A stretch of DNA of 64,000 nt from Bradyrhizobium sp. 170 (GCF_023101085.1 NZ_CP064703.1:3596001-3660000); one strand, 5' to 3'; shown: positions 35,901 to 44,412, counted from the stretch's first letter. A program made the numbers and translations. The notes: generated by a model from the letters alone, not told the origin.

Positions 35901-37248
35901 TCTGCTGGAACCCGGCTGGAAGGCCGACGCCGCGATTCAGGGCCTCGGCCGCACGAACCGGACCAACCAGGCCCAACCGCCGCTGTTCCGGCCGATAGCG
36001 ACGGACGTCAAGGCAGAGAAGCGCTTCCTCTCCACGATCGCGCGCCGGCTGGACACGTTAGGCGCCATCACGCGAGGTCAGCGCCAGACCGGAGGGCAGG
36101 GTCTGTTCCGGCCCGAGGACAATCTGGAAAGCCAGTACGGCCGCGATGCGTTGCGCCAGCTCTATATCCTGTTGGCCCGAGGCAAGGTCGAGGGCTGCTC
36201 CATCGAAAGGTTTGAGGATGCAACCGGTTTGAAGCTCAAGGATGCCAACGGGCTAAAGGACGAGCTTCCACCGATTACGACCTTCCTGAACAGGCTGCTC
36301 GCCCTCACCATCGACCTGCAGAATATCCTGTTCACCGTCTTCGAGCAGTTATTGTCCGCTCGCATCGAGGGTGCCGTCGCGTCAGGCACCTATGACGTCG
36401 GATTGGAAACCCTCCGCGCCGAGAGTTTTGTCGTCACCGACCGGCGGACTATCTATGTTCACCCAGGCACCGACGCCGAGACACGGCTTCTCACTATTAC
36501 CCAGCGAGAGCGCAACCATCCCGTGGGGCTGGATGATGCTCTCGGTCGTCTTTCCGGTCGTCGGGCCGTCCTGTTGATCAATGAGCGCTCGGGACGAGCC
36601 GCCGTGCAGGTCCCAGCCCCGAGCTTCATGCTGGATGACGGCGAGATCGAGCGGCGCGTCCGCCTGATCCGACCGATGGAGCAGCACAGCGTCTCCTTGG
36701 ACATGATGGCGGAAAGCCACTGGGTTGACGCCGACTGTGATCGTTTCACCGCGGCTTGGCTGGCCGAGCTTGCCGAGGTCCCCGAGTTCACCGAAAGCAC
36801 GATCCACATCGTGGCGGGCTTGTTGCTGCCGATCTGGAAGCGGCTGCCGAACGAGTCGACGCGGGTCTATCGGCTGCAGACGGAAGCTGGCGAGCGCGTC
36901 ATCGGCCGCAAGGTCTCGGCCGCCTGGGTCGCGAATGTCCTTGCCGCCGACGCGCCCAAGCTCGCGACCGACACCGCCTTTGCCGCGCTGATGGAGGGCC
37001 GAACCGTCCTCGACCTCGCCGAAGGCCTCCAGCTTCGCCGCGTCCGGGTCATGGGCGCATACCGCATCGAACTGTCCGGATTCAACGACTCAATGCGCGA
37101 CCGGCTGCGCGCTTACGGCCTGTTCGGGGAGATCATCTCCTGGAAGCTACGTATGTTTGTGCCGACTGACGCTGATGGCATCGAAATCCTGGCGAAGGTG
37201 CTCGACCACTATCCAATCGGACGCATCGTCGAACGGGAGGCGGCGTGA
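32914..37248 (+). CDS. Methyltransferase–strawberry-notch helicase fusion
   Basis: 1,444 aa from ATG 32914. The N-terminal part has an adenine-methylase fold (LEPSAGTGLLAIL near residue 150; catalytic NPPFS near 214). The middle is an SF2 helicase with GDGTGAGKGRQ near 506 and VFDESHAMQNA near 611. The C-terminal part has the strawberry-notch helicase region (DAGGTGRSYHAEL; QGLGRTNRTNQ). Such proteins are common on alphaproteobacterial conjugative elements and may modify or unwind incoming DNA. The stop overlaps the next start region (GTGATG). Confidence 0.87.
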   Translation: MTESLAGGAAAAPLSMRATAVVASAVVRAARQLLTDLERSRRIDAAVLRGAMEAAFGASDATGAWNWKTAYDACEAATVLFLRRYGAAMRAKAASPAAMLPMLRRITALLPTQTRRSEESATLQQFSTPVGLAFVASRAAAITPADVVLEPSAGTGLLAILAELDGASLVLNEFAESRAGILAQLFPAVPRTQFDAAHINDHLDTGIVPSVVLMNPPFSAAVYVDRQIREAALRHIGSALARLPEGGRLVTITGANLAPENPAWTDSFKRLQEYGRVAFSAAIDGAVYAKHGTNVDTRLTVIDRVPVGDIASFPESPGIAPDLPTLLGWVQQHVPPRRPMAGTAAGVVPAIASPATPRTVRACVAQRQPAGAVLPTDPVATEVAYEPVDWTPTDGSSITDTLYETYTLQSIRIPGAQPHPTKLVQSAAMASVVPPKPSYRPLLPANVVSDGVLSDAQLESIIYAGEAHSAFLAGTWTVDATFDVVAAARDDAKNAVRFRRGWFLGDGTGAGKGRQVAGILLDNWLKGRRRAVWVSKSDKLIEDAQRDWSSLGMERLLVTPLSRFRQGTPIRLTEGILFTTYATLRTDERGEKLSRVRQIVEWLGSDFDGVIVFDESHAMQNAVGGKGERGDQAASQQGRAGLRLQHALPNARVVYVSATGATTVQNLAYAQRLGFWGGDDFPFATRAEFVEAIEEGGVAAMEVLARDLKALGLYAARSLSYEGVEYELVEHRLTPEQIRIYDAYAGAFSIIHNNLEAAMRAANITGETGTLNGQAKSAARSTFESAKQRFFGHLLTSMKTPSLIRSVERDLDAGHAAVIQIVSTGEALMERRLAEIPTEEWGDVQVDITPREYVLDYLAHSFPVQLYEPFTGSEGNLCSRPVYRDGQAVESREAVARRDRLIDKLASLSPVPGALDQIVQRFGTDMVAEVTGRSRRVIRKRQRLIVENRAASANLAETAAFMDDAKRILVFSDAGGTGRSYHAELSARNRRLRVHYLLEPGWKADAAIQGLGRTNRTNQAQPPLFRPIATDVKAEKRFLSTIARRLDTLGAITRGQRQTGGQGLFRPEDNLESQYGRDALRQLYILLARGKVEGCSIERFEDATGLKLKDANGLKDELPPITTFLNRLLALTIDLQNILFTVFEQLLSARIEGAVASGTYDVGLETLRAESFVVTDRRTIYVHPGTDAETRLLTITQRERNHPVGLDDALGRLSGRRAVLLINERSGRAAVQVPAPSFMLDDGEIERRVRLIRPMEQHSVSLDMMAESHWVDADCDRFTAAWLAELAEVPEFTESTIHIVAGLLLPIWKRLPNESTRVYRLQTEAGERVIGRKVSAAWVANVLAADAPKLATDTAFAALMEGRTVLDLAEGLQLRRVRVMGAYRIELSGFNDSMRDRLRAYGLFGEIISWKLRMFVPTDADGIEILAKVLDHYPIGRIVEREAA

Positions 37249-38306
37249 TGGCCCGCGACGCCTCCGAGCTGGCGCACCGCCTCGCGCGCGAGGCCGAAGC
37301 GGTGTGCCGTCACTACCTCTCGAATGGCAAGCGCCAGGGGCGGTACTGGCTAGTTGGCGACGTGCACAATACGCCGGGCCGCTCCATGTTCGTGCGGCTC
37401 CAGGATTCGCCGAAGGGGCTCGCCGGCAAGTGGACCGACGCCGCGACCGGCGAGCATGGCGATCTCCTCGATATCGTCAGGGAAAGCCTTGGTCTTCCTG
37501 ACTTCCGCGCCGTCGCCGAGGAGGCAAGACGCTTTCTCAAGCTGCCCCGCGCTGAACCGGAACGCGTCTCACCGGCTCGCCGTTCGGTAGCGGCCGGTTC
37601 ACAACAGGCGGCAAGACGGCTGTTTGCGATCTCAGGTCCGATTGAGGGCACCGTTGTTGAGACTTATTTGCAGCGGCGAGGAATAGCCCACGTGTATCAT
37701 GGTGGCAGCTTGCGCTTCCATCCGCGCTGCTACTACCGGCCTGACGAGCATTTGCCGACCGAGACCTGGCCGGCAATGATCGCTGCCGTTACCGACCTCG
37801 ATGGCGGGATCACCGGCGTGCAACGCACCTGGCTCGATCCGGACGGCTTTGATCGGGTTCGGCTCGGCAAGGCTCCGATCGATACGCCGCGACGCGCCAT
37901 GGGCGACCTGCTCGGCAATGCGGTTCGCTTCGGCGTGGCTGACGACGACGTGCTTGTCGCGGGCGAGGGCATCGAGACCATGCTATCGCTACGCTGTGTG
38001 CTTCCCACCTTGCCGATGGCATCAGCGCTTTCAGCCAATCACCTATCGGCCATGCTGCTGTCGTCGAGTTTGCGCCGGCTCTATATCGCCTGCGACGCCG
38101 ATGCTGCTGGAGATGCAGTCCGGGCAATCCTGACGCAGCGCGCAGAAGCCGCCGGCATCGAAGCGATCACGTTGTCACCCCGCCTTGGTGACTTTAACGA
38201 AGATTTGCACATCTTCGGCCTCGATGCCCTCCGCGCGGCGTTGCGGATGCAGCTCGTACCAGAGGATGTCTTCCGCTTCCTGCTCTTGTCGACCGCTGTC
38301 GCATAG
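37248..38306 (+). CDS. Toprim-domain protein, primase-like
   Basis: 352 aa from ATG 37248, directly after the preceding gene. The N-terminal ~110 residues contain a DNA-primase-like segment (YWLVGDVHNTPGRSMFVRL). The Toprim domain shows AGEGIETML (Glu near 240) and ACDADAAGD (DxD near 282). Likely a plasmid-type primase or related DNA-processing enzyme for conjugative replication. A full primase zinc finger is not evident. Confidence 0.82.
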   Translation: MARDASELAHRLAREAEAVCRHYLSNGKRQGRYWLVGDVHNTPGRSMFVRLQDSPKGLAGKWTDAATGEHGDLLDIVRESLGLPDFRAVAEEARRFLKLPRAEPERVSPARRSVAAGSQQAARRLFAISGPIEGTVVETYLQRRGIAHVYHGGSLRFHPRCYYRPDEHLPTETWPAMIAAVTDLDGGITGVQRTWLDPDGFDRVRLGKAPIDTPRRAMGDLLGNAVRFGVADDDVLVAGEGIETMLSLRCVLPTLPMASALSANHLSAMLLSSSLRRLYIACDADAAGDAVRAILTQRAEAAGIEAITLSPRLGDFNEDLHIFGLDALRAALRMQLVPEDVFRFLLLSTAVA

Positions 38307-38614
38307 GCGCGTTTGGCTTGCCTCACCGCCGACAGCTCGGTCGTGGCGGTCCAATGCCCGGAGAGGCGCGACCTCGGCCTTCTAGAGGGCGATCGGACGG
38401 CAAGCGGCCCGGGCCGCCAATGGCTGCGTCCGGCTATTTTCCGCCGGCCCTTCGGGCCTTTGCATCGCGAAGCAAAATAGCCGGCCTTCGCCATCCTCCG
38501 CTGGCGCTTCGGCCCTCCGCTTCGCTTTCGGGTTCTGGCCCGCTCCTCCCGCCGCCTGAGTGATCGCCACGAAGGCCGCGATGGGCGCGGCCGATCCGGC
38601 AAAGGACCTCTTCC
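38307..38614. other. Intergenic leader of the DUF2493 gene
   Basis: 308 bp without a gene. It includes a GC-rich, repeat-containing stretch and, at 38561–38590, TGATCGCCACGAAGGCCGCG and following bases, which recur imperfectly before the DUF736 gene (40664–40693). Probably regulatory. Confidence 0.45.
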
Positions 38615-39541
38615 ATGACCGACCATGACGACATCGAACCGCCGCAAGCCGCCTCTCCAACCGACCACGTCCTCAGCGAATTGCAGCTCTTCGGCTACCG
38701 CCCATTCCACGATGAGCCAGATCCGAGACCGCTACCCGAGGGCAAGATGATCGCCGGCGCAGTCGCCGACATCTTCGACGCTCTAGTTGCCACCTTGAGC
38801 GACACGCGGCTTGAACCCGACCTCGAGGATCTGCTCTGGTCAACCGTTAGCCTCTTCCATCGTGCCGCAGACCGAATTGATCGCCATCTCGATGACAACG
38901 AGCAGGCCCAACGCAAGAGCCAGCGCGAGCAGAATGGTTCCGAAGTACGATCGGTCGGACTTGAGCGCCTGACAGCCGAAGGCATCACACTGATCGAGCG
39001 TCGTAACTGCCTGGAGCTGTTCCGCGATCAGGCCATCGAGCACTTTGAGCTCCACACCGGTTCGCCCTGGCGCCCCCGCTCGGGTTCGCTTGTCAACCAT
39101 CGCACGCTCACGGCGGCAATGATCGACTCCCGGGATTTCATCGCAGCCAAGCGCCGAGCCGAGACCGAGGTCTTGTTGCCACCTGGGCCCAAGATCGCAC
39201 TCACTGGCGGCCTCGACTTCAACGATCACAACCTGATCTGGGATCGTCTCGATAAGGCTCATGCCAAGCATCCCGACATGGTCTTGATCCATGGCGGCTC
39301 GCCAAAGGGTGCCGAACTGATCGCCTCCAAATGGGCGACCACAAGGAAGGTGCCACAAATCGCCTTCAAGCCGGACTGGACCAAGCACGCCAAGGCGGCG
39401 CCGTTCAAGCGCAACGACGCCATGCTCGAATTGCTGCCGATCGGCGTCATGCATTTCCCGGGTACGGGTATCCAAGACAACCTTGCCGACAAGGCGAGAC
39501 GCCTCGGCATTCCTGTTTGGAAATTTGGCGGCGGCACGTGA
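38615..39541 (+). CDS. DUF2493 protein (SLOG-related)
   Basis: 308 aa. The C-terminal ~130 residues form a DUF2493/YspA-like SLOG domain: ALTGGLDFNDHNLIWDRL, then MVLIHGGSPKGAELIASKWA and a terminal segment NDAMLEL…GTGIQDNLADKA. SLOG domains bind nucleotides or nucleotide-derived ligands. The N-terminal half is helical and less conserved. A regular member of this conjugative-element gene set; role unknown. Confidence 0.85.
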   Translation: MTDHDDIEPPQAASPTDHVLSELQLFGYRPFHDEPDPRPLPEGKMIAGAVADIFDALVATLSDTRLEPDLEDLLWSTVSLFHRAADRIDRHLDDNEQAQRKSQREQNGSEVRSVGLERLTAEGITLIERRNCLELFRDQAIEHFELHTGSPWRPRSGSLVNHRTLTAAMIDSRDFIAAKRRAETEVLLPPGPKIALTGGLDFNDHNLIWDRLDKAHAKHPDMVLIHGGSPKGAELIASKWATTRKVPQIAFKPDWTKHAKAAPFKRNDAMLELLPIGVMHFPGTGIQDNLADKARRLGIPVWKFGGGT

Positions 39542-39680
39542 GCGCCGTCTTGCCGCCTTCCGAACCACCAAGGTGGAGTTGCAGAGCCGCAACTCCGCCA
39601 AGTTTCGACTCTATGCCCAAAACCGCGCCGCGGTGGTGGTGGAAGGCGCGACCGTCACATCTATGCACGGAGCCACCACC

Positions 39681-40163
39681 ATGCTCGCCCTTGGACTTGT
39701 CCTCAACACCGTCGGCATCGGCTTGTTCTGCTGGCTGATCTTCACGCTGGCGGTATACGCACTGCCGCTTTTTGTCGCCGTGAGCGCAGGCCTGATGGCT
39801 CACCACAGTGGCGCCGGTATCCTCGGTGCGCCGCTCGTTGGAATTGCTGCCGCCGTGATGGCACTCGCAGCCGGTCGAACCGCGTTCGCGATGACGCGGT
39901 TTACGATCTTGCGTGCAGCAATAGCGGCCGCCTTCGCTGTTCCGGCCGCGATTGCCGGCTATCACGTGGTCTTCGCGATGTCGCAACTCGGGATGCCATC
40001 GCTGGCCTGGCGTGAGGTCTTCGCTTGCCTCGGCGCGGTTTTTATCGGCGGTACGGCGTGGACACGGTTGGCTGTCCTCGCGGAGCCCCGTCCATTCGAG
40101 TGGGGCAGGGTCGCGCGGAGCGCGCCTCGGGCCGTTCTTTCGGCCGCTACGCGCGACGGATAG
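39681..40163 (+). CDS. Small multi-pass membrane protein
   Basis: 160 aa from ATG 39681 (GGAG 8 bp upstream); ATG 39663 is an alternative. Four hydrophobic segments are visible, starting MLALGLVLNTVGIGLFCWLI and including VFAMSQLGMPSL and VFACLGAVFIGGTAW. Inner membrane location expected. No family recognised; position between the DUF2493 and DUF736 genes suggests an accessory element gene. Confidence 0.6.
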   Translation: MLALGLVLNTVGIGLFCWLIFTLAVYALPLFVAVSAGLMAHHSGAGILGAPLVGIAAAVMALAAGRTAFAMTRFTILRAAIAAAFAVPAAIAGYHVVFAMSQLGMPSLAWREVFACLGAVFIGGTAWTRLAVLAEPRPFEWGRVARSAPRAVLSAATRDG

Positions 40164-40720
40164 TCCTCACCACCTGCTCCTCGATCAGGTTGGCTCAAAT
40201 CGGCGCGTTTGAAGGAAAGGTCGTCGAGCTCGAGCGAAAAATGGTCGTGGCGCCTGTACGGAGCTTACAGCAGGCTGCGCCACCTCTTACCGGCCCACAT
40301 AGATGCAATGGTGATTCGCCTTCGGTAGTCGCGGCTGTTCGTCGGCTGACTATCCCGCCGTTTCCTGCACGACGTTTCTTTCTCTACGCCGAAACATTCC
40401 GACTTCTTGCGCAATCAAACCGAGATTGGCCAAGTTTTCTCCCGAATTCGTGGTTCAGCCCGCGGACGCACGTGGCCTCTTTGATGGCTTGATCTGGCCG
40501 AAGACCGGCTGCGCCTCGATCGTCTGAGCCGCAACGCCGTCGCTCAAGACTTTCTTCCCCTGGGCTACGCCCATTCCTCGCGAGGCAAGAAAGTCTTTAC
40601 GACGGCGTCCTCCGCTTCGCTCCGGCCCGCAAGCGGGTGCGTCGCCGATCGTCCTCGGCCTGTCGATCGCCATCGAGGCCGCGGTGGTCGCGGGCTCGAA
40701 ACACAAATAGGAGAAGTGAC
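40164..40720. promoter_or_regulatory. Long leader of the DUF736 gene with a hairpin
   Basis: 557 bp without a convincing gene. It holds an interrupted inverted repeat: CCGTCG + AAGACTTTCTT (40537–40556) against AAGAAAGTCTT + CGACGG (40587–40605). It also holds the repeat at 40664–40693 shared with the DUF2493 leader. The first ~290 bp show nothing recognisable. Confidence 0.5.
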
Positions 40721-41044
40721 ATGGCTAACATCGGTTCTTTCAAGAAGGTCGGCAACGATTTCAACGGCGAAATCATCACCCTCAGTCTGCAAGCAAAGGG
40801 TGTCCGCATCGTCGCTGAGCAGAACCGCTCCTCTAACGAGAACGCCCCCAGCCACCGCGTCTTTGTGGGCCGGGCCGAGATCGGGGCCGCCTGGTCCAAG
40901 CGCTCCGAAGAAGGCCGCGACTACCTATCGCTCAAGCTCGACGATCCCTCGTTCAACGCACCGATCTACGCGAACTTGTTCGATGACGAGAGCGGGGAAG
41001 GCTACACTCTGCTTTGGTCGCGGCCGCGGAAGAACGGCGAGTGA
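40721..41044 (+). CDS. DUF736 family protein
   Basis: 107 aa. The start MANIGSFKKVGNDFNGEI and core VGRAEIGAAWSKRSEEGRDYLSL are typical DUF736, a small soluble family nearly confined to conjugative plasmids and ICEs of alphaproteobacteria. Strong AGGAGAAGTGAC ribosome site. Followed by a strong terminator, so it ends its transcript. Molecular role unknown. Confidence 0.92.
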   Translation: MANIGSFKKVGNDFNGEIITLSLQAKGVRIVAEQNRSSNENAPSHRVFVGRAEIGAAWSKRSEEGRDYLSLKLDDPSFNAPIYANLFDDESGEGYTLLWSRPRKNGE

Positions 41045-41058
41045 GCCTCACATCCGCC

Positions 41059-41095
41059 AAGCCCCGCCCGAGTTGCTCGGGCGGGGCTTTTCTTC
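41059..41095 (+). terminator. Rho-independent terminator
   Basis: Perfect 14-bp stem: AAGCCCCGCCCGAG (41059–41072), TTG loop, CTCGGGCGGGGCTT (41076–41089), followed by a T-rich tail. Ends the DUF736 transcript. Confidence 0.92.
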
Positions 41096-41244
41096 GACCG
41101 AGCAAGATGGCTCGCCAAAGGCGTCAATTAGATCCGCGCTGACCGAGGCTCATCATTCCGTTTTGGGGCCTTGCGCGATTCTCAAAGAATTCTTCATCAC
41201 GCAAAAAATGTTACCGACGTGACCGACCCCTCGTGTGAGCAGTG

Positions 41245-41526
41245 CTATTTCTTCTTGCGACGTGGGCGCGCCGGCTTGCGACCTTTAGGCAAAGGCTTGG
41301 GCGTCGTTGCTCCCTTGGGGGGCTGAACGAACAACTCGGATAAATGAACATCCAGCGTACCGGCGATTCGATCGAGAAGATCAATTGTCGGGTTCTCCGA
41401 TTGCCGCTCAAGACCACTCATATATGAGCGGTCAATCCCGGCATCGTACGCCAATTGCTCTTGCGGAATGCCGCGATCCACGCGGATCCGGCGCACATTC
41501 CAAGCCACAAGCGCACGAGCTTTCAT
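41245..41526 (-). CDS. XRE-family helix-turn-helix regulator
   Basis: 93 aa. HTH_3 domain: RALVAWNVRRIRVDRGIPQ, QEQLAYDAGIDRSYMSGLER, NPTIDLLDRIAGTL. The C-terminal ~25 residues are Pro/Lys/Arg-rich. Divergent from the 92-aa gene by 105 bp. In rhizobial ICEs such regulators control excision and transfer; here that is inference. Confidence 0.87.
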   Translation of the reverse strand: MKARALVAWNVRRIRVDRGIPQEQLAYDAGIDRSYMSGLERQSENPTIDLLDRIAGTLDVHLSELFVQPPKGATTPKPLPKGRKPARPRRKKK

Positions 41527-41572
41527 GCGCCAAAGCAGCCATTTAGTAGGCCATCAAACCACTGGCTATAGC

Positions 41573-41589
41573 CTTACTATTGCGGTAAG
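41573..41589. promoter_or_regulatory. Candidate operator in the XRE/DUF2285 divergent region
   Basis: CTTAC-N7-GTAAG inverted repeat in the centre of the 105-bp divergent region. Size suits an XRE dimer site. Prediction by eye only. Confidence 0.35.
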
Positions 41590-41631
41590 TTCGTGTGGAA
41601 TGCAGTCGACGAAGTCCGCGCGTAGGCTTAC

Positions 41632-41910
41632 ATGAAACAGCCGGCGTTAGATCCAGATGTTGCGGACGTGGCGCCGAATGAGGCGGTGCTGACGAACTAT
41701 GACGAACAGCGTTTGGTGACCTATTGGCGGCTTCTTGATGCCGAAGCCGCTGGTGCCGACTGGAAAGAAGTGACTCGAATCGTGCTGCACATCGATCCCG
41801 ATCGCGAGCCGGCGCGCGCCCGCAACGCATTTGACAGTCACTTGGCACGAGCAAGATGGATGGCAGACCACGGCTACCGCCACTTACTTCGCGGCGGTAC
41901 GACGAAATAG
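41632..41910 (+). CDS. DUF2285-like small DNA-binding protein
   Basis: 92 aa. The core (YWRLLDAEAAGADWKEVTRI, then ARARNAFDSHLARARWMADH and GYRHLL) resembles the C-terminal HTH-like part of DUF2285 proteins, which act as transcriptional regulators on symbiosis-type ICEs (for example activators of excision). Divergent from the XRE gene. No clear ribosome site was seen. Confidence 0.65.
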   Translation: MKQPALDPDVADVAPNEAVLTNYDEQRLVTYWRLLDAEAAGADWKEVTRIVLHIDPDREPARARNAFDSHLARARWMADHGYRHLLRGGTTK

Positions 41911-42067
41911 CGAAGAAAACTATCGTTCGCGATTCTTAATTAGAACAGAATTCTGCCGCCGACGGCGTGATCGCCTGTAGGCATCACGTAATGCACAATT
42001 GCCGACTTCCCAACAACTCCAGGATCCATAGAGATAGGCCATCGTTGTACGGCAGGGGATCAGAGCA

Positions 42068-42839
42068 GTGTCTGACATCGACTGGCGCTCACCGAAGACA
42101 TATCAGAACGCCATTAAATCAGGGGAGATGGCCGATTTCGCTTGGGAGTCACTTCGGCGGAGTACGAATTATCGAATGGCTTACCGGAACGCTCGACCGA
42201 AAGGCGGGCAGGTGACGTCCGAATTCCGGAGGAGATGGGGCGTCTGCTTTCGCCCATGACCCGCAGGGGTCCTTCTATGAACAGACGATCTTCTGGGCGC
42301 CCGACGCCTTGCCGACGGTGGTCCGGGTCGTGCGCAGCGCGTCCGCCTCGCAAGCCATCGGCGCGACCCTACCGCGCGCGGACCTTGCATCGGGCAGCAT
42401 TCGACAGGCACCGGACGGCTGGCACGCCGTGTTGCGCATTCAGGGAGCGCAACATCGCCTCTGGCTGAAAGAGGCTCCGCAGCTGGGTATCTCTTATGCA
42501 GCCGAATTGCCGCTCGATGCGGATTTTGAGATCCGCGCGCATGCCTCACATCGGCTGTGGCGCGCCATCAACGGTCGTCCGTCAGGACTTCCCCTCCATC
42601 AGCTTTCGGCACAGCGGCGCGAACGGTTGGCCTTGGCGCTGCGAGCGCTCGACGGTCACATCGATGGCGCCTCGTATCGCGTTATCGCCGAGGTGCTGTT
42701 CGGCCGAAAACGCATCCCAGAAAGCGCCTGGAAGACCCACGAGTTGCGCAGCCGCACTATCCGCCTGGTGCAGGCCGGCTTAGCCTTGATGCGTGGCGGC
42801 TATCGCGCCTTGCTTCGTCCACCATCTCGCAAGGAATAG
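42068..42839 (+). pseudogene. DUF6499–DUF2285 protein gene, frameshifted
   Basis: GTG 42068 opens MSDIDWRSPKTYQNAIKSGE … RRRWGVCF, the normal N-terminus of these ~255-aa regulators. At about 42250 (TGCTTTCGCCC) the frame shifts; the next frame continues FAHDPQGSFYEQTIFWAPDA and the DUF2285 C-terminus (ASYRVIAEVLFGRKRIPESA … RGGYRALL). One extra T in the CTTT run explains it. Related rhizobial ICE regulators are made by programmed frameshifting, so either mutation, sequencing error or a real frameshift must be considered. Confidence 0.75.
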
Positions 42840-42964
42840 GGCAAGGGGTGCCGAAAATCGCCCCAGCATCTTCGGCATCCCCCCAAGCCTTTCCACTCCG
42901 CCATCGTGACCGTCAACGCACGACCCAACGCGGTCGCGCTCGAAACGATCACGGAGCCACACAA

Positions 42965-43243
42965 ATGCCCGATCCGAACGCCGGTTTGCCGCAGCGATAT
43001 CTGCGGACGCCAGAAGCTGCTCGATTTCTCAGTCTGTCCGGGCGGACCCTGGAAAAGCACCGAACCTACGGCACGGGTCCCGCCTATCGGAAGCTCGGGG
43101 GACGCGTCGTCTATGCGCTGGAAGACCTGAAAGCCTGGGCCGATCGCGGCGCCAAGACTTCGACCTCTGACCCCGGCGCAGGCACCGTGCTGCCGGCTAA
43201 ACGGCACACGCCCATACCGTATGCCGGGCGGCCGCGTCGTTGA
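42965..43243 (+). CDS. AlpA/excisionase-like helix-turn-helix protein
   Basis: 92 aa from ATG 42965. The MerR-like HTH reads YLRTPEAARFLSLSGRTLEK, then HRTYGTGPAYRKLGGRVVYA, YALEDLKAWADRG. Family members act as excisionases or small DNA-bending regulators. It overlaps the upstream frame of repA slightly and probably shares its transcript. Confidence 0.8.
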   Translation: MPDPNAGLPQRYLRTPEAARFLSLSGRTLEKHRTYGTGPAYRKLGGRVVYALEDLKAWADRGAKTSTSDPGAGTVLPAKRHTPIPYAGRPRR

Positions 43244-43265
43244 GCGTCGCTGGGGGACTATCTCG

Positions 43266-44147
43266 ATGCGCCGCAGACCCATCTCTGAACGGGAACGGTT
43301 AAGTCTCTTCCGTGCGCTGTCTGGCGCTCTAGCGCCACGCGATGCGCAGGATTTGATGGCCTATCCGTTCTTCTCCCTCGCCAAATCCAGGCGAGTCGTT
43401 CCCATCGACTTCCGCGCCGGAAAGATTGCCATTCGCGTTGAAGCCGTGCCCGAGCATGGCATGGCTACGATCTGGGACGCCGACGTCTTGATCTGGGCGG
43501 CGTCGCAGATTGTCGAGGCCCGCGACGGCGGATTGAAGACCTCCCGCCTGATGGCGGCAACGCCGTATGAGATTCTGACCTTCGTTGGTCGCGGCACCAG
43601 CGTTCGGGACTACGATCGTCTGAAGGCCGCACTCGACCGGCTGCAATCTACCACTGTCATGACGTCGATCCGTCAATCGACCGATCGGCGGCGGCACCGA
43701 TTCTCCTGGATCAATGAATGGAAAGAGACAGCCGACGTGCACGGCCGGCCCCGCGGATTGGAGCTGATCCTGCCGGACTGGTTCTATACTGGTGTGCTCG
43801 ATGACGCGCTCGTGCTCACCATCGACCGGGCGTATTTCGACCTGACGGGTGGCCTCGAACGCTGGCTTTATCGCGTTGTTCGAAAGCACGGCGGTAGCCA
43901 GAAGGGTGGCTGGAGCTTCGACTTTGTTCATCTCCACGCCAAATCCGGCAGCCTCTCGCCGCTCAAACATTTTGCCTATGACCTGCGCGAGATCGTCCGC
44001 CGTCAGACATTGCCGGGCTACCAACTCGTCATTGAGCGCGGCTTGCGCGGCGGCGAGCGTCTGGCCTTTACGCCGATTGCCGCCGATCCCATTGCGGCGC
44101 GTCTGCGCAAGCGCGGTCTGAATGCTAGCCCGGGGGAAAACCTGTGA
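43266..44147 (+). CDS. repA: Replication initiator protein RepA (RPA family)
   Basis: 293 aa from ATG 43266 (an upstream GTG/ATG frame from 43221 is possible). Segments LMAYPFFSLAKSRRVVPIDF, TPYEILTFVGRGTSVRDYDRL (in part) and LTGGLERWLYRVVRKHGG are typical of the RPA-type plasmid initiators of alphaproteobacteria. It should bind the iterons starting 9 bp past its stop codon. Its presence means the element can probably replicate as a circle. Confidence 0.88.
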   Translation: MRRRPISERERLSLFRALSGALAPRDAQDLMAYPFFSLAKSRRVVPIDFRAGKIAIRVEAVPEHGMATIWDADVLIWAASQIVEARDGGLKTSRLMAATPYEILTFVGRGTSVRDYDRLKAALDRLQSTTVMTSIRQSTDRRRHRFSWINEWKETADVHGRPRGLELILPDWFYTGVLDDALVLTIDRAYFDLTGGLERWLYRVVRKHGGSQKGGWSFDFVHLHAKSGSLSPLKHFAYDLREIVRRQTLPGYQLVIERGLRGGERLAFTPIAADPIAARLRKRGLNASPGENL

Positions 44148-44155
44148 ATCAGTTC

Positions 44156-44216
44156 GTGCTATTGGGGACGACAACCGACGTGCCAACGGGGACCCGATCC
44201 TCGTGTTATCGGGGAC
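44156..44216 (+). repeat. Three iterons (candidate oriV)
   Basis: GTGCTATTGGGGAC (44156), GTGCCAACGGGGAC (44180) and GTGTTATCGGGGAC (44203) recur every 23–24 bp directly behind repA. All end GGGGAC. A short hairpin GGAATCC-TTC-GGATTCC follows at 44278–44294. Iterons of this kind bind the initiator. The array may have been longer before the transposon inserted. Confidence 0.75.
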
Positions 44217-44378
44217 CAAAATTGGATGAAACGTCTTGGCACTCAACGACTTGCCGCGGCCGTAACTTTACTAACCTGGAATCCTTCGGATTCCTTCTAA
44301 CGAGGTCGAGCGTTTTCCGGCCTGTTGGTAAGCGGGTATCGGTTTCCCCAAATGTGTGGACTGGGGGCCGAAAATGAG

Positions 44379-44405
44379 TGACCGGCTCCTTAAATCGTGG
44401 ACTGG
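44379..44405. repeat. Left 27-bp end repeat of the Tn7-like element
   Basis: Inverse of 49133–49159 with one mismatch. A weaker second copy (CTTTAATCGTAGACCGG, 44411–44427) follows inward and overlaps the tniQ 3' end; another partial copy (GTGTGGACTGG) lies outward. Confidence 0.82.
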
Positions 44406-44412
44406 TGTCCCT

